Below, one piece after another: positions 8,495-16,357 of a stretch of DNA of 31,548 nt (positions are counted from its first letter, which is position 1; each line of letters starts with the position of its first letter). The DNA comes from an uncultured Muribaculaceae bacterium (lineage in GTDB: Bacteria > Bacteroidota > Bacteroidia > Bacteroidales > Muribaculaceae), in NCBI GenBank assembly GCA_910586175.1, contig CAJUIJ010000008.1:1-31548 (forward strand), in the 5' to 3' direction. A program made the position numbers and the translations under genes. The notes below the pieces were generated by a model. That model worked only from the letters and a program-made list of their open reading frames with translations. It made no database searches and was not told the origin of the DNA.

Positions 8495-9997
8495 ATGAGC
8501 GAAATTTTTGGCACGGTAACCCAGGTGATTGGTCCGGTGATCGACGTCTCTTTCGAGGGTGGCAAAGACAATATCCCTCCCATCTACTCGGCTCTCAAGG
8601 TGGAGCGCGACAACGGTGAGGAGCTGATCCTCGAAGTCGAACAGCACATCGGCGAGGATATAGTTCGTTGCGTGGCCATGGAGAGTACCGACGGTGTGCG
8701 CCGTGGTGTAAAGGTGCGCAATCTCGGGCACCCCATTTCTGTTCCCACCGGCAATCAGGTGAAGGGGCGCCTTCTCAATGTGGTGGGCGACGCTATTGAC
8801 CTGCTCGGCGACCTCAAGCGTGAGGACCTTCGCGCCATACATCAGCCTGCTCCCGGCTTTGAAGAACTTGCTATATCGCAAGAGGTCCTCTTCACCGGTA
8901 TCAAGGTGATTGACTTGCTTGAACCCTATTCGAAGGGTGGTAAGATTGGTTTGTTCGGTGGTGCCGGTGTGGGTAAGACTGTGCTCATCATGGAGCTCAT
9001 CAACAATATCGCTAAGGGACACAACGGTTATTCGGTTTTCACCGGCGTCGGTGAACGTACCCGTGAGGGTAATGACTTGCTCCGTGAGATGATCGAGAGC
9101 GGTGTCATCAAGTATGGCAAGAAGTTTGAGGAGGGCATGGAGAAAGGGGAGTGGAATCTCGCTGACGTTGATCAGGATGAGCTCTCCAAGTCTCAGTCTA
9201 CACTCGTATTCGGTCAGATGAACGAACCTCCGGGTGCGCGTCTGCGCGTTGCATTGACCGGTCTTACTATGGCTGAGCAGTTCCGCGACCATGATGGCGG
9301 CGGTAAGGAAATCCTTCTCTTCATCGACAACATTTTCCGTTTCACTCAGGCCGGTTCTGAGGTGTCGGCTCTTCTCGGTCGTATGCCTTCGGCTGTGGGT
9401 TATCAGCCTACACTCGCATCGGAGATGGGTGCCCTGCAGGAGCGAATCACCTCTACCAAGAATGGTTCTATCACCTCGGTGCAGGCTATCTATGTGCCTG
9501 CCGACGACCTTACCGACCCCGCTCCGGCCACTACGTTCTCCTTCTTGGATGCTACGACGGTGTTGTCGCGTAAGATTTCTGAGCTTGGTATTTACCCCGC
9601 TGTCGATCCGCTCGAGTCTACATCTCGTATCCTCGACCCCAATATCGTAGGTGAGGAGCATTATAACATCGCCCAGTCGGTGAAGCAGCTCCTTCAGAAG
9701 TATAATGAGCTTCAGGATATCATCGCTATTCTCGGTGTGGATGAACTCTCTGACGAGGACAAGCAGGTTGTGGCTCGTGCCCGCCGCGCTCAGCGTTATC
9801 TGTCACAGCCTTTCCACGTGGCTGAGCAGTTTACTGGTCTTCCCGGTGTAATGGTGCCTCTGGCCGAGACTATCCGCGGTTTCAAGATGATTCTCAGCGG
9901 CGAACTCGACCATCTGCCTGAACAGGCTTTCCTCAATGTCGGTACCATCGACGAGGCTATCGCTAAGGGTGAAGAAATGCTCAAGAATGTGAAGTGA
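8495..9997 (+). CDS. atpD: F1Fo ATP synthase beta subunit
   Basis: This 500-aa catalytic subunit of F1 makes ATP from ADP and phosphate. The Walker A motif GGAGVGKT is at 155-162, followed by GERTREGNDL, the FGQMNEPPGAR signature, LLFIDNIFRFTQAGSEVSALLGRMPSAVGYQPTL (Walker B region) and the C-terminal LSQPFHVAEQFTGLPG. Between GVIKYG and STLVFGQMNEPPGAR there is an acidic and basic insertion of roughly 24 residues absent from E. coli AtpD but familiar from Bacteroides relatives. Beta leads the ATP synthase cluster here, whereas the E. coli order ends with beta and epsilon. atpC follows after one base. Confidence 0.98.
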   Translation: MSEIFGTVTQVIGPVIDVSFEGGKDNIPPIYSALKVERDNGEELILEVEQHIGEDIVRCVAMESTDGVRRGVKVRNLGHPISVPTGNQVKGRLLNVVGDAIDLLGDLKREDLRAIHQPAPGFEELAISQEVLFTGIKVIDLLEPYSKGGKIGLFGGAGVGKTVLIMELINNIAKGHNGYSVFTGVGERTREGNDLLREMIESGVIKYGKKFEEGMEKGEWNLADVDQDELSKSQSTLVFGQMNEPPGARLRVALTGLTMAEQFRDHDGGGKEILLFIDNIFRFTQAGSEVSALLGRMPSAVGYQPTLASEMGALQERITSTKNGSITSVQAIYVPADDLTDPAPATTFSFLDATTVLSRKISELGIYPAVDPLESTSRILDPNIVGEEHYNIAQSVKQLLQKYNELQDIIAILGVDELSDEDKQVVARARRAQRYLSQPFHVAEQFTGLPGVMVPLAETIRGFKMILSGELDHLPEQAFLNVGTIDEAIAKGEEMLKNVK

Positions 9998-9998
9998 T

Positions 9999-10235
9999 AT
10001 GACGCTCAAGATTATTTCGGCACACGATGTTTCGTTCAGCGGCGAGGTGACTTCTGTCACTATGCCCGGTGTCTTGGGCTCTTTCACTGTGCTTAAAAAC
10101 CATGCCCCGCTGATTTCGGTGCTCTCGAAGGGTGTCATCAGATATACCTCCGACGGCGAACAGCAGCATGAGATCGAGATTGCCGGCGGGTTGGCCGATG
10201 TCAACGACAATGTAATTTCGGTGTGTGTATATTGA
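9999..10235 (+). CDS. atpC: F1Fo ATP synthase epsilon subunit, short form
   Basis: At 78 aa, this central-stalk subunit contains only the N-terminal beta-sandwich domain, recognisable from LKIISAHDVSFSGEVTSVTMPGVLGSFTVLKNHAPLIS. The usual C-terminal pair of helices, about 50 residues in E. coli, which can swing up and inhibit ATP hydrolysis, is missing. The stop codon is followed by non-coding sequence and then atpB, so this is a genuinely short gene rather than a visible frameshift. Similarly short epsilon subunits are known in Bacteroidota. Regulation of hydrolysis must then rest on other features. Confidence 0.93.
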   Translation: MTLKIISAHDVSFSGEVTSVTMPGVLGSFTVLKNHAPLISVLSKGVIRYTSDGEQQHEIEIAGGLADVNDNVISVCVY

Positions 10236-10270
10236 CATCCCGGATGCTCAAACATTAATTTAACAGTAAG

Positions 10271-11659
10271 ATGACGATGTCAAAACTACATAATGTTCCC
10301 TCCTTGCGTTTGGCAAGTGCCGGACGCTTGTTGATGATTCTCCTCGTGCTCATTTGCACTGTCCAAATCCCTGCGCGCGCAGAGGAGTCGGACAAGGAGA
10401 AGCAGCTTGATGTGAAGGAGCTGATTTTCGAGCATCTCGGTGACGGTTATGGCTGGGAGGTGCCTTTCTCTCATGCCTACCGTATCCCTCTTCCGGTGAT
10501 CGTAAGGGCTGAGGATGGTTCGTGGCATTGTTTCTCCTCTGCCGGTCTTACACGCGTGGAGAAACATCATGATGCCAACGGCAAAACTACTGCACATGCG
10601 GAGGCAGTCATCAAGACTATCGACAACGATGGCAAGCAGTATCAGTTTCTGATAGCTCATACAAGCAAGCATAAGGATAAGGTGGTGCAGATCTTCCCTC
10701 TCACTCCTCAGGATGAGAAGGATCTCGAGACCAAACTCGGTTCTGTTGCTGCGGATCAGAAATCCGGTATTGCCGCTCCGGTCGTTGACGGTTATGTGTA
10801 TTATGACGGTAAGTATTGGCGTGAGTATCGCCCCTTGGACCTCTCGATTACCAAGAATGTCTGTGCTCTCTTTATCACGGTGATTCTGGTGCTTCTGATG
10901 GTGTTCGGCCTTATCCGTTTCTACAAGAAGAATGGCATGAAGTCTCCGCGCAAGGGCATGGGCTTTTTCGAGATGCTTGTCGGTTTCGTATACTTTGATA
11001 CCATAAAGGCTACTCTCGGCGACAAGACCGCCAAGTTCGCACCTTATTTGCTCACGGTGTTCTTCTTCATATTGACGATGAACCTCGTAGGCCTCATAGT
11101 GATTTTCCCCGGCGGTGCCAACCTTACCGGCAATATCGCCGTGACTTTGGTGCTTGCAGTGTGCACGTTCATCATGACCAATCTCTTTGGCAACAAGCAT
11201 TATTGGAAGGAGATATTCTGGCCTGATGTTCCTATGTTCCTGAAGTTCCCTCTTCCCATCATGCAGCTCATTGAGGTGTTCGGTATTTTCACAAAGCCGG
11301 CGGCACTCTGTGTGCGTCTCTTTGCCAACATGATGGGTGGTCACATGATTGTCATCACGCTCACGCTCCTTATATTTATCCTCGGTGCGTTCGGCGCGGC
11401 TATCGCCGGCATGACAACCGTGATATCAGTGCTTTTCTCAATCTTCATGCTCCTCATAGATGTGCTTGTGAGCTTTATCCAGGCTTATGTGTTCACTCTC
11501 CTCTCTGCTATATTCATCGGCATGGCCAATGTGCATGAGGAGGAACATGAGGCCAAGGAAGACAAGGGCAACCCCGCACTCGAGCGCAAGGATGAGCAGG
11601 AGATAGCAGCCCACAAGGCCTTGATAGATAAAGAGGCTGCGGCCATCGACATTAAGTAG
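10271..11659 (+). CDS. atpB: F1Fo ATP synthase subunit a with large N-terminal extracytoplasmic domain
   Basis: At 462 aa this is much longer than the roughly 270-aa E. coli subunit a. Residues to about 37 look like a signal peptide ending ARAEE. Residues about 38-193 form a soluble, histidine- and lysine-rich domain expected in the periplasm. The proton-channel core begins with a helix at about 194-215. The essential arginine of the half-channels is Arg349 in ALCVRLFANMMGGH. A charged cytoplasmic tail of about 40 residues (HEEEHEAKEDKGN onward) ends the protein. N-terminal extensions are common in Bacteroidota AtpB. ATG codons at 10271 and 10277 are both usable. Confidence 0.94.
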   Translation: MTMSKLHNVPSLRLASAGRLLMILLVLICTVQIPARAEESDKEKQLDVKELIFEHLGDGYGWEVPFSHAYRIPLPVIVRAEDGSWHCFSSAGLTRVEKHHDANGKTTAHAEAVIKTIDNDGKQYQFLIAHTSKHKDKVVQIFPLTPQDEKDLETKLGSVAADQKSGIAAPVVDGYVYYDGKYWREYRPLDLSITKNVCALFITVILVLLMVFGLIRFYKKNGMKSPRKGMGFFEMLVGFVYFDTIKATLGDKTAKFAPYLLTVFFFILTMNLVGLIVIFPGGANLTGNIAVTLVLAVCTFIMTNLFGNKHYWKEIFWPDVPMFLKFPLPIMQLIEVFGIFTKPAALCVRLFANMMGGHMIVITLTLLIFILGAFGAAIAGMTTVISVLFSIFMLLIDVLVSFIQAYVFTLLSAIFIGMANVHEEEHEAKEDKGNPALERKDEQEIAAHKALIDKEAAAIDIK

Positions 11660-11720
11660 GCCATCCACATTTAACAAAGTAACAAATTAAAATAAATATC
11701 ACATTTAAAACTTCTGAATT

Positions 11721-11978
11721 ATGTTATCAACAATTCTGAATGAGGTAATTTCTCTCCAGCCACTCGCAGCGCTTGGCGCGGCTCTCGGTGCCTCTTTGGC
11801 AGCAATCGGTGCTGGTATCGGTATCGGTAAGATCGGTTCGTCAGCAATGGAGGCAATCGCACGTCAGCCTGAAGCTGCCGGCGACATCCGTAGTAACATG
11901 ATTGTGATCGGTGCCCTTATCGAGGGTGTGGCCCTCTTCGCTGTGATTGTCTCTGCTCTTGCTATCTTCATCAAATAA
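11721..11978 (+). CDS. atpE: F1Fo ATP synthase subunit c
   Basis: This 85-aa hairpin of two membrane helices forms the rotor ring. The first helix contains the glycine-repeat packing motif AIGAGIGIGKIG, the polar loop is ARQPEA, and the ion-binding carboxylate is Glu68 in GALIEGVALFAVI. Aligned by eye to the sodium-type c subunit of Ilyobacter, the sodium ligands are absent: Ile35 replaces Gln32, and Gly-Val follows the glutamate instead of Ser-Thr. This favours proton coupling. A strong GNRA-capped hairpin lies just downstream at 12025-12064. Confidence 0.97.
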   Translation: MLSTILNEVISLQPLAALGAALGASLAAIGAGIGIGKIGSSAMEAIARQPEAAGDIRSNMIVIGALIEGVALFAVIVSALAIFIK

Positions 11979-12024
11979 GTAGCGGCGCAAGGACTTATTA
12001 CATTCGAAAGTAGAATTTCCGCAT

Positions 12025-12064
12025 AGCCTTCAGGAAGTTGCGGCAACGTCGCTTCCTGAAGGTT
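12025..12064 (+). other. GNRA-capped hairpin between atpE and atpF
   Basis: An 11-bp perfect stem (12027-12037 with 12052-12062) extends through a small mismatch to a 3-bp stem capped by GCAA, a GNRA tetraloop. No T-run follows, so it is unlikely to terminate. It lies 3' of the one subunit needed in many copies per complex, a typical place for an mRNA stabiliser or processing signal. Confidence 0.6.
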
Positions 12065-12103
12065 CGAGATTCACTTCTTTAATCTATCTAAAATTCAGCA
12101 AAC

Positions 12104-12598
12104 ATGGAATTATTCACACCTGATTTCGGCTTGGTGTTCTGGATGTTCATTGCGTTCATCCTGCTGTTTGTCATTCTCGCTGTGTGGGGATGGCCCGTAA
12201 TAGTGAAAATGATGGAGGGTAGGGCCAATACCATTGATCAGGGTGTGGAAGATGCCCGGAATGCTAAGGAGCAGCTTGAAAACGCCCGCTCTGAAGCCCA
12301 GAAATATGTGAAGGAGGCTCAGGCCCGCCAGGCTGAGATGCTCCGCGAGGCTGCCAAGATGAAGACTGACATTATCGAGGCTGCCCGTGTGGAGGCTCAG
12401 AATGCCGCCAAAAAGGAAATGGATGCCGCAAAGGTTGCCATTGACCAGGCTCGCAAGGAGGCTGAACTCCAGTTCCGCTCTGAGGTCGGTAGATTCTCCA
12501 TCGACATCGCAGAGAAAATGATGCGTTCCAAGATGAGCGATGATAAGGCTCAGAAGGAATTGGTCAATAAACTGTTGGACGAAATTGAGAAAAACTGA
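12104..12598 (+). CDS. atpF: F1Fo ATP synthase subunit b
   Basis: This 164-aa peripheral stalk subunit has one N-terminal membrane helix at about residues 9-28 (GLVFWMFIAFILLFVILAVWGW). A long charged helix rich in Ala, Glu, Lys and Gln follows to about 130, as expected for the dimeric right-handed coiled stalk. The C-terminus (VGRFSIDIAEKMMRSKMSDDKAQKELVNKLLDE) matches the delta-binding end of the family. It is complete and followed by atpH after 6 bp. Confidence 0.95.
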   Translation: MELFTPDFGLVFWMFIAFILLFVILAVWGWPVIVKMMEGRANTIDQGVEDARNAKEQLENARSEAQKYVKEAQARQAEMLREAAKMKTDIIEAARVEAQNAAKKEMDAAKVAIDQARKEAELQFRSEVGRFSIDIAEKMMRSKMSDDKAQKELVNKLLDEIEKN

Positions 12599-12604
12599 TA
12601 GAAG

Positions 12605-13144
12605 ATGATTTCCGGACTGATACCACACCGTTATGCACGTGCGCTCTTCAAGTTTGCCGGCGATACCGGCAAGCAGAAAGAGGTGTATGCCGAGATGAAC
12701 AATGTCATCGAGGCTTTTCGCACAAACCCGGGCTTGGAGAAAATTCTCGCTAACCCGTTTGTAGACTCTGACGACAAGCGCAAGGTGCTGCTCGCAGCAG
12801 CCGGTGAAAAGCCCGGGAATGACTATCAGCGTTTTGTCTCGCTCATTCTCGATCATAAACGTGAGGAGTTTGCATTGCTCATGGCCCTGGCCTATCGCGA
12901 TATTTACCGCAAGGAATATAAGATTTCGCGTGTGGTCATCACCACTGCGGCCGAACTTTCCGATGCGGAAATGAATAAGTTGAAGTCGGTGGTGCAGAAG
13001 GCTTTCAAGGACCGCTCTTTCGAGTGGCACTCTTATGTAGACCCTAACATTATCGGCGGGTTTGTTATCGATGTCGACACGACTCGTATGGATGCTTCCA
13101 TTAGCAACGAACTCGAACAATTACGTCAAAATTTAGCTAAGTAA
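12605..13144 (+). CDS. atpH: F1Fo ATP synthase delta subunit
   Basis: This 179-aa soluble subunit joins the b stalk to the top of F1. The N-terminal HRYARALFKFAGDTGK is the delta/OSCP family start, and the C-terminal DPNIIGGFVIDVDTTRMDASISNELEQLRQNL is its conserved end. The length equals the usual 175-185 aa. It lies between atpF (6-bp gap) and atpA (5-bp gap), consistent with one polycistronic message. Confidence 0.95.
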   Translation: MISGLIPHRYARALFKFAGDTGKQKEVYAEMNNVIEAFRTNPGLEKILANPFVDSDDKRKVLLAAAGEKPGNDYQRFVSLILDHKREEFALLMALAYRDIYRKEYKISRVVITTAAELSDAEMNKLKSVVQKAFKDRSFEWHSYVDPNIIGGFVIDVDTTRMDASISNELEQLRQNLAK

Positions 13145-13149
13145 TCATT

Positions 13150-14727
13150 ATGCTTAATCCCAGCGAAATATCTGATGTTTTAAAGCAGGAGCTCGAAAAT
13201 ATCAATTCAAAAGTGAAATTTGAAGAGGTGGGCACTGTCTTGAGCGTAGGCGACGGCGTGGCCCATGTCTATGGTCTTGAGAATGTCCGTAGCAACGAGC
13301 TCGTGGAGTTCGAGAACGGTGCGACGGGCGTGGCCCTTAACCTTGAGGAGAGCAACGTGGGTGTCGTTCTTCTTGATAAGGTAAATGAGGTGACTGAAAA
13401 TATGACTGTGAAGCGCACCGGTGAGGTGGCTTCCATCCCTGTAGGTGAGGGAGTGCTCGGTCGTGTCATCAATATCCTCGGTGAGCCGCTCGACGGCAAA
13501 GGACCTATCGAGGGCAAGCGTTTCAGGCTTCCTCTCGAGCGTAAGGCTCCGGGCGTAATTTTCCGCCAGCCCGTGAACCAGCCTCTTCAGACCGGTATCA
13601 AGGCCGTTGATGCCATGATTCCTATCGGTCGCGGTCAGCGTGAGCTTATCATCGGTGACCGTCAGGTGGGTAAGACTGCAATTGCAATCGATACCATCAT
13701 CAACCAGAAAGAAAATTTCGACAAGGGTGAGCCTGTATATTGTATATATGTGGCCATTGGCCAGAAGGCTTCAACTGTCGCTTCTATAGTCCATACTCTC
13801 GAGAAGTATGGCGCCCTCGCATATACAGTGGTCGTGGCAGCAAATGCCTCCGACTCTGCTTCCATGCGTTATTTCGCACCTTTCGCAGGTGTGGCAATCG
13901 GTGAGTTCTTCCGCGATACCGGTCGTGATGCTCTCATCGTATATGATGACCTCTCTAAGCAGGCTGTGGCTTATCGTGAGGTATCGCTTATCCTTAAGCG
14001 TCCTTCGGGTCGCGAGGCTTATCCGGGCGATATCTTCTATCTCCACTCGCGTCTGCTCGAACGTGCCGCCAAGATTATCAAGGACCAGAAGGTGGCCGAA
14101 AATATGAATGACCTCCCCGAGGCTCTAAAGCCTATGGTGAAGGGTGGCGGTTCGCTCACGGCTCTCCCGATTATCGAGACCCAGGCAGGTGACGTTTCGG
14201 CTTATATCCCCACCAACGTGATTTCTATCACTGACGGTCAGATATTCCTTGAGTCAGGTCTCTTCAACCAGGGTATACGTCCGGCTATCAATGTCGGTAT
14301 CTCTGTGTCGCGTGTGGGTGGTAACGCTCAGATCAAGTGTATGAAGAAGGTGGCCGGTACGTTGAAAATCGCTCAGGCACAGTTCCGCGAGCTGGAGTCG
14401 TTCACCAAGTTTGGTGGCGATATCGACCCTGTGACTGCCGCCGTGATCGACCGTGGTCGCAAGAACCAGAGACTCCTCGTGCAGCCGCAGTATCATCCCT
14501 GGCCTGTAGAAAATGAGGTGGCCGTGATTTATTGCGGTGTGAACGGTCTGCTCGAAAATGTGCCTATCGAGAAGGTGCATGAGTTTGAGGAGAACCTTAT
14601 CCAGACTCTCCAGCTCCGCTACCAGAAGGAGGTGCTTGACGTGCTGAAGTCCGGTAAGCTCACTCCCGAGGTGGAGCAGACACTCGCGGCTGTGGCCAAG
14701 GAAGTGGCGGCAGGTCTCGCCAACTGA
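13150..14727 (+). CDS. atpA: F1Fo ATP synthase alpha subunit
   Basis: This 525-aa non-catalytic nucleotide-binding subunit forms the F1 hexamer with beta. The Walker A motif GDRQVGKT is at 169-176, with the family segments PVGEGVLGRVINILGEPLDGKG, DLSKQAVAYREVSLILKRPSGREAYPGDIFYLHSRLLERAAK and TNVISITDGQIFLESGLFNQGIRPAINVGISVSRVGG. The C-terminal helical bundle is present, ending LAAVAKEVAAGLAN. The protein is slightly longer than E. coli AtpA (513 aa), with no visible truncation. atpG follows after 24 bp. Confidence 0.98.
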   Translation: MLNPSEISDVLKQELENINSKVKFEEVGTVLSVGDGVAHVYGLENVRSNELVEFENGATGVALNLEESNVGVVLLDKVNEVTENMTVKRTGEVASIPVGEGVLGRVINILGEPLDGKGPIEGKRFRLPLERKAPGVIFRQPVNQPLQTGIKAVDAMIPIGRGQRELIIGDRQVGKTAIAIDTIINQKENFDKGEPVYCIYVAIGQKASTVASIVHTLEKYGALAYTVVVAANASDSASMRYFAPFAGVAIGEFFRDTGRDALIVYDDLSKQAVAYREVSLILKRPSGREAYPGDIFYLHSRLLERAAKIIKDQKVAENMNDLPEALKPMVKGGGSLTALPIIETQAGDVSAYIPTNVISITDGQIFLESGLFNQGIRPAINVGISVSRVGGNAQIKCMKKVAGTLKIAQAQFRELESFTKFGGDIDPVTAAVIDRGRKNQRLLVQPQYHPWPVENEVAVIYCGVNGLLENVPIEKVHEFEENLIQTLQLRYQKEVLDVLKSGKLTPEVEQTLAAVAKEVAAGLAN

Positions 14728-14751
14728 TAATTCTTACACCTATTTTTTGAA

Positions 14752-15639
14752 ATGGCAACTTTAAGAGAACTTAAGACACGCATCGGGTCGGTGGCTTCCA
14801 CAGAGAAGATCACCGGCGCGATGAAGATGATATCGTCGGCCAAGGTGCACCAGAATGAGCAGTCGCTTAGAAAGCTCCAGCCGTTCAAGGACCAGATTAA
14901 GTCTATCATGGCTCATATACTTGCCACCGACGAGAATTTCGTCTCTCCCCTGATTGAGGAGAGGGAGGTGAAACGTGCCGCTGTCGTGGTGTTCGGTTCG
15001 GACGATGGCCTTTGTGGCGCTTATAATGTCAATATCCTCAAGGGAGTTGCCGAGCATGTTGACCGTATGCGCGATGCAGTTGGCTCCGATCTGGAGGTGA
15101 CGGTCTACGCAGTGGGCAAAAAAATAGAGAAGGGCTTGCGCCGCATGACATCGCTCGGTGTCGATGTCAAGGTGATCGAGGGCGTAGACAGCAAGATGAA
15201 TGGTGACAAGGTCAATGAGTTCACCCATATGCTTCGAAATGCTTTCAGCTCCGGAGAGTTCGACCGTATTGACGTTGTATACATGAGATATATTTCCATG
15301 GGGCGTCAGGTCCTTACACCGGAGACTCTGTTCCCGGTGTCGGAAAAGGCCATCGCAGGCGAGGCAGGCGAGGCCGATGAAAACCAACTTTACATATTCG
15401 AGCCTGATGCCAACAGCATCTTCAATGAGGTGCTCCCCATGTTTGTGCTCTCCACCATGCAGGAGGTTACCATCGAGAACCGCAGTTCCGAGCAGGCAGC
15501 CCGTGTAATGGCCATGCAGAGCGCCAACGACAATGCCAAGAAGCTGCTCGAACAGCTTCGTCTCGAATACAACAAGTTGCGCCAGGCAAGCATCACCACC
15601 GAACTGCTCGACATCGTGGGCGGTCAAGTGGAAAGATAA
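14752..15639 (+). CDS. atpG: F1Fo ATP synthase gamma subunit
   Basis: This 295-aa rotor shaft subunit has the two long coiled-coil ends typical of gamma: N-terminal LRELKTRIGSVASTEKITGAMKMISSAKV and C-terminal RVMAMQSANDNAKKLLEQLRLEYNKLRQASITTELLDIVGGQ. A Rossmann-like central region begins AAVVVFGSDDGLCGAYNVNI. It is the last ATP synthase gene. It is followed by a 14-bp hairpin and then nuoI, where the complex I genes resume. Confidence 0.97.
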   Translation: MATLRELKTRIGSVASTEKITGAMKMISSAKVHQNEQSLRKLQPFKDQIKSIMAHILATDENFVSPLIEEREVKRAAVVVFGSDDGLCGAYNVNILKGVAEHVDRMRDAVGSDLEVTVYAVGKKIEKGLRRMTSLGVDVKVIEGVDSKMNGDKVNEFTHMLRNAFSSGEFDRIDVVYMRYISMGRQVLTPETLFPVSEKAIAGEAGEADENQLYIFEPDANSIFNEVLPMFVLSTMQEVTIENRSSEQAARVMAMQSANDNAKKLLEQLRLEYNKLRQASITTELLDIVGGQVER

Positions 15640-15651
15640 GTTAACTTTTGG

Positions 15652-15683
15652 TGGCCGGAGCAAAAGAGGTTTTGCTCCGGCCA
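15652..15683 (+). terminator. strong hairpin at the atpG/nuoI junction (attenuator or processing site)
   Basis: A perfect 14-bp stem (15652-15665 with 15670-15683) closes on a 4-nt loop. The sequence that follows is AT-rich but lacks a continuous T-run. It may act as a leaky terminator or as an RNA processing boundary between atp and nuoI. The first upstream alternative start codon of nuoI overlaps this stem. Confidence 0.5.
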
Positions 15684-15704
15684 TATGAAAACCATATTTC
15701 TTTA

Positions 15705-16310
15705 ATGAGTAATATAATTGATTATTTCAAGGAAGTCGGCAGCGGTATAAAGAGTCTCGTTACCGGTATGGGGGTGACTGGTAAGGAGTTCGTTACTCCC
15801 AAAGTTACCGAACAGTATCCTGAGAACCGTCAGAACCTCCGGATTGCCGACCGTTTCCGTGCTGAACTTACGCTGAAGTATGACGCTGATGGACGGCACA
15901 AGTGCATCGGTTGCGGCATATGCCAGATGAATTGTCCCAATGGCACTATCAAGTTGGAGACAAAGATGGTAGAGTTGCCCGATGGTAAGAAGAAACGCAA
16001 ACTCGACAAGTATTTCTATGACCTCGGCAGCTGCACATTCTGCATGCTCTGTGTCACTTCTTGTCCTCAGGATGCGTTGGAGTTTTCTAATGATTTCGAG
16101 CAGGCTGTGTTTGAGCGTGACAAACTTGTCAAGCAGCTGAATTACAGACCCGAACCCGAAGGCGAACCGGCACCGGCCCCTAAGCCGGCCATGGATCCCG
16201 AGAAGCTTGCCGCAATCAAGGCTGAGGCCCTCAAGAAGGCAGCAGCCATCAAGGCCGCAAAGGCCGCTGAAGCCGCGAAGGCTGCCGAAGCCGGCAAGAC
16301 GGAGGCTTGA
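15705..16310 (+). CDS. nuoI: complex I subunit I (two 4Fe-4S clusters)
   Basis: This 201-aa ferredoxin-like subunit relays electrons toward NuoB. Two complete [4Fe-4S] motifs are visible: Cys67, 70, 73 and 77 in CIGCGICQMNCP, and Cys110, 113, 116 and 120 in CTFCMLCVTSCP. After the conserved core, a tail from about residue 150 is made of Pro-Glu-Ala and then Ala-Lys repeats (KAAAIKAAKAAEAAKAAEA), not needed for cluster binding and absent from E. coli NuoI. The frame is open to 15648, but that start lies in the junction hairpin. The ATG at 15705 begins the homologous protein. Confidence 0.95.
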   Translation: MSNIIDYFKEVGSGIKSLVTGMGVTGKEFVTPKVTEQYPENRQNLRIADRFRAELTLKYDADGRHKCIGCGICQMNCPNGTIKLETKMVELPDGKKKRKLDKYFYDLGSCTFCMLCVTSCPQDALEFSNDFEQAVFERDKLVKQLNYRPEPEGEPAPAPKPAMDPEKLAAIKAEALKKAAAIKAAKAAEAAKAAEAGKTEA

Positions 16311-16357
16311 ACTCAGAATTTATCTGACCTAACACAGTAAACAACAATAACAACATA

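Noticed and set aside
8465..9661. 398-aa open frame antisense to atpD
   Set aside because: It is fully opposite a strongly conserved atpD and shows no recognisable domain.
15648..15704. Upstream start for nuoI
   Set aside because: The extra residues are encoded by the 14-bp junction hairpin; the homologous protein begins at the ATG at 15705.
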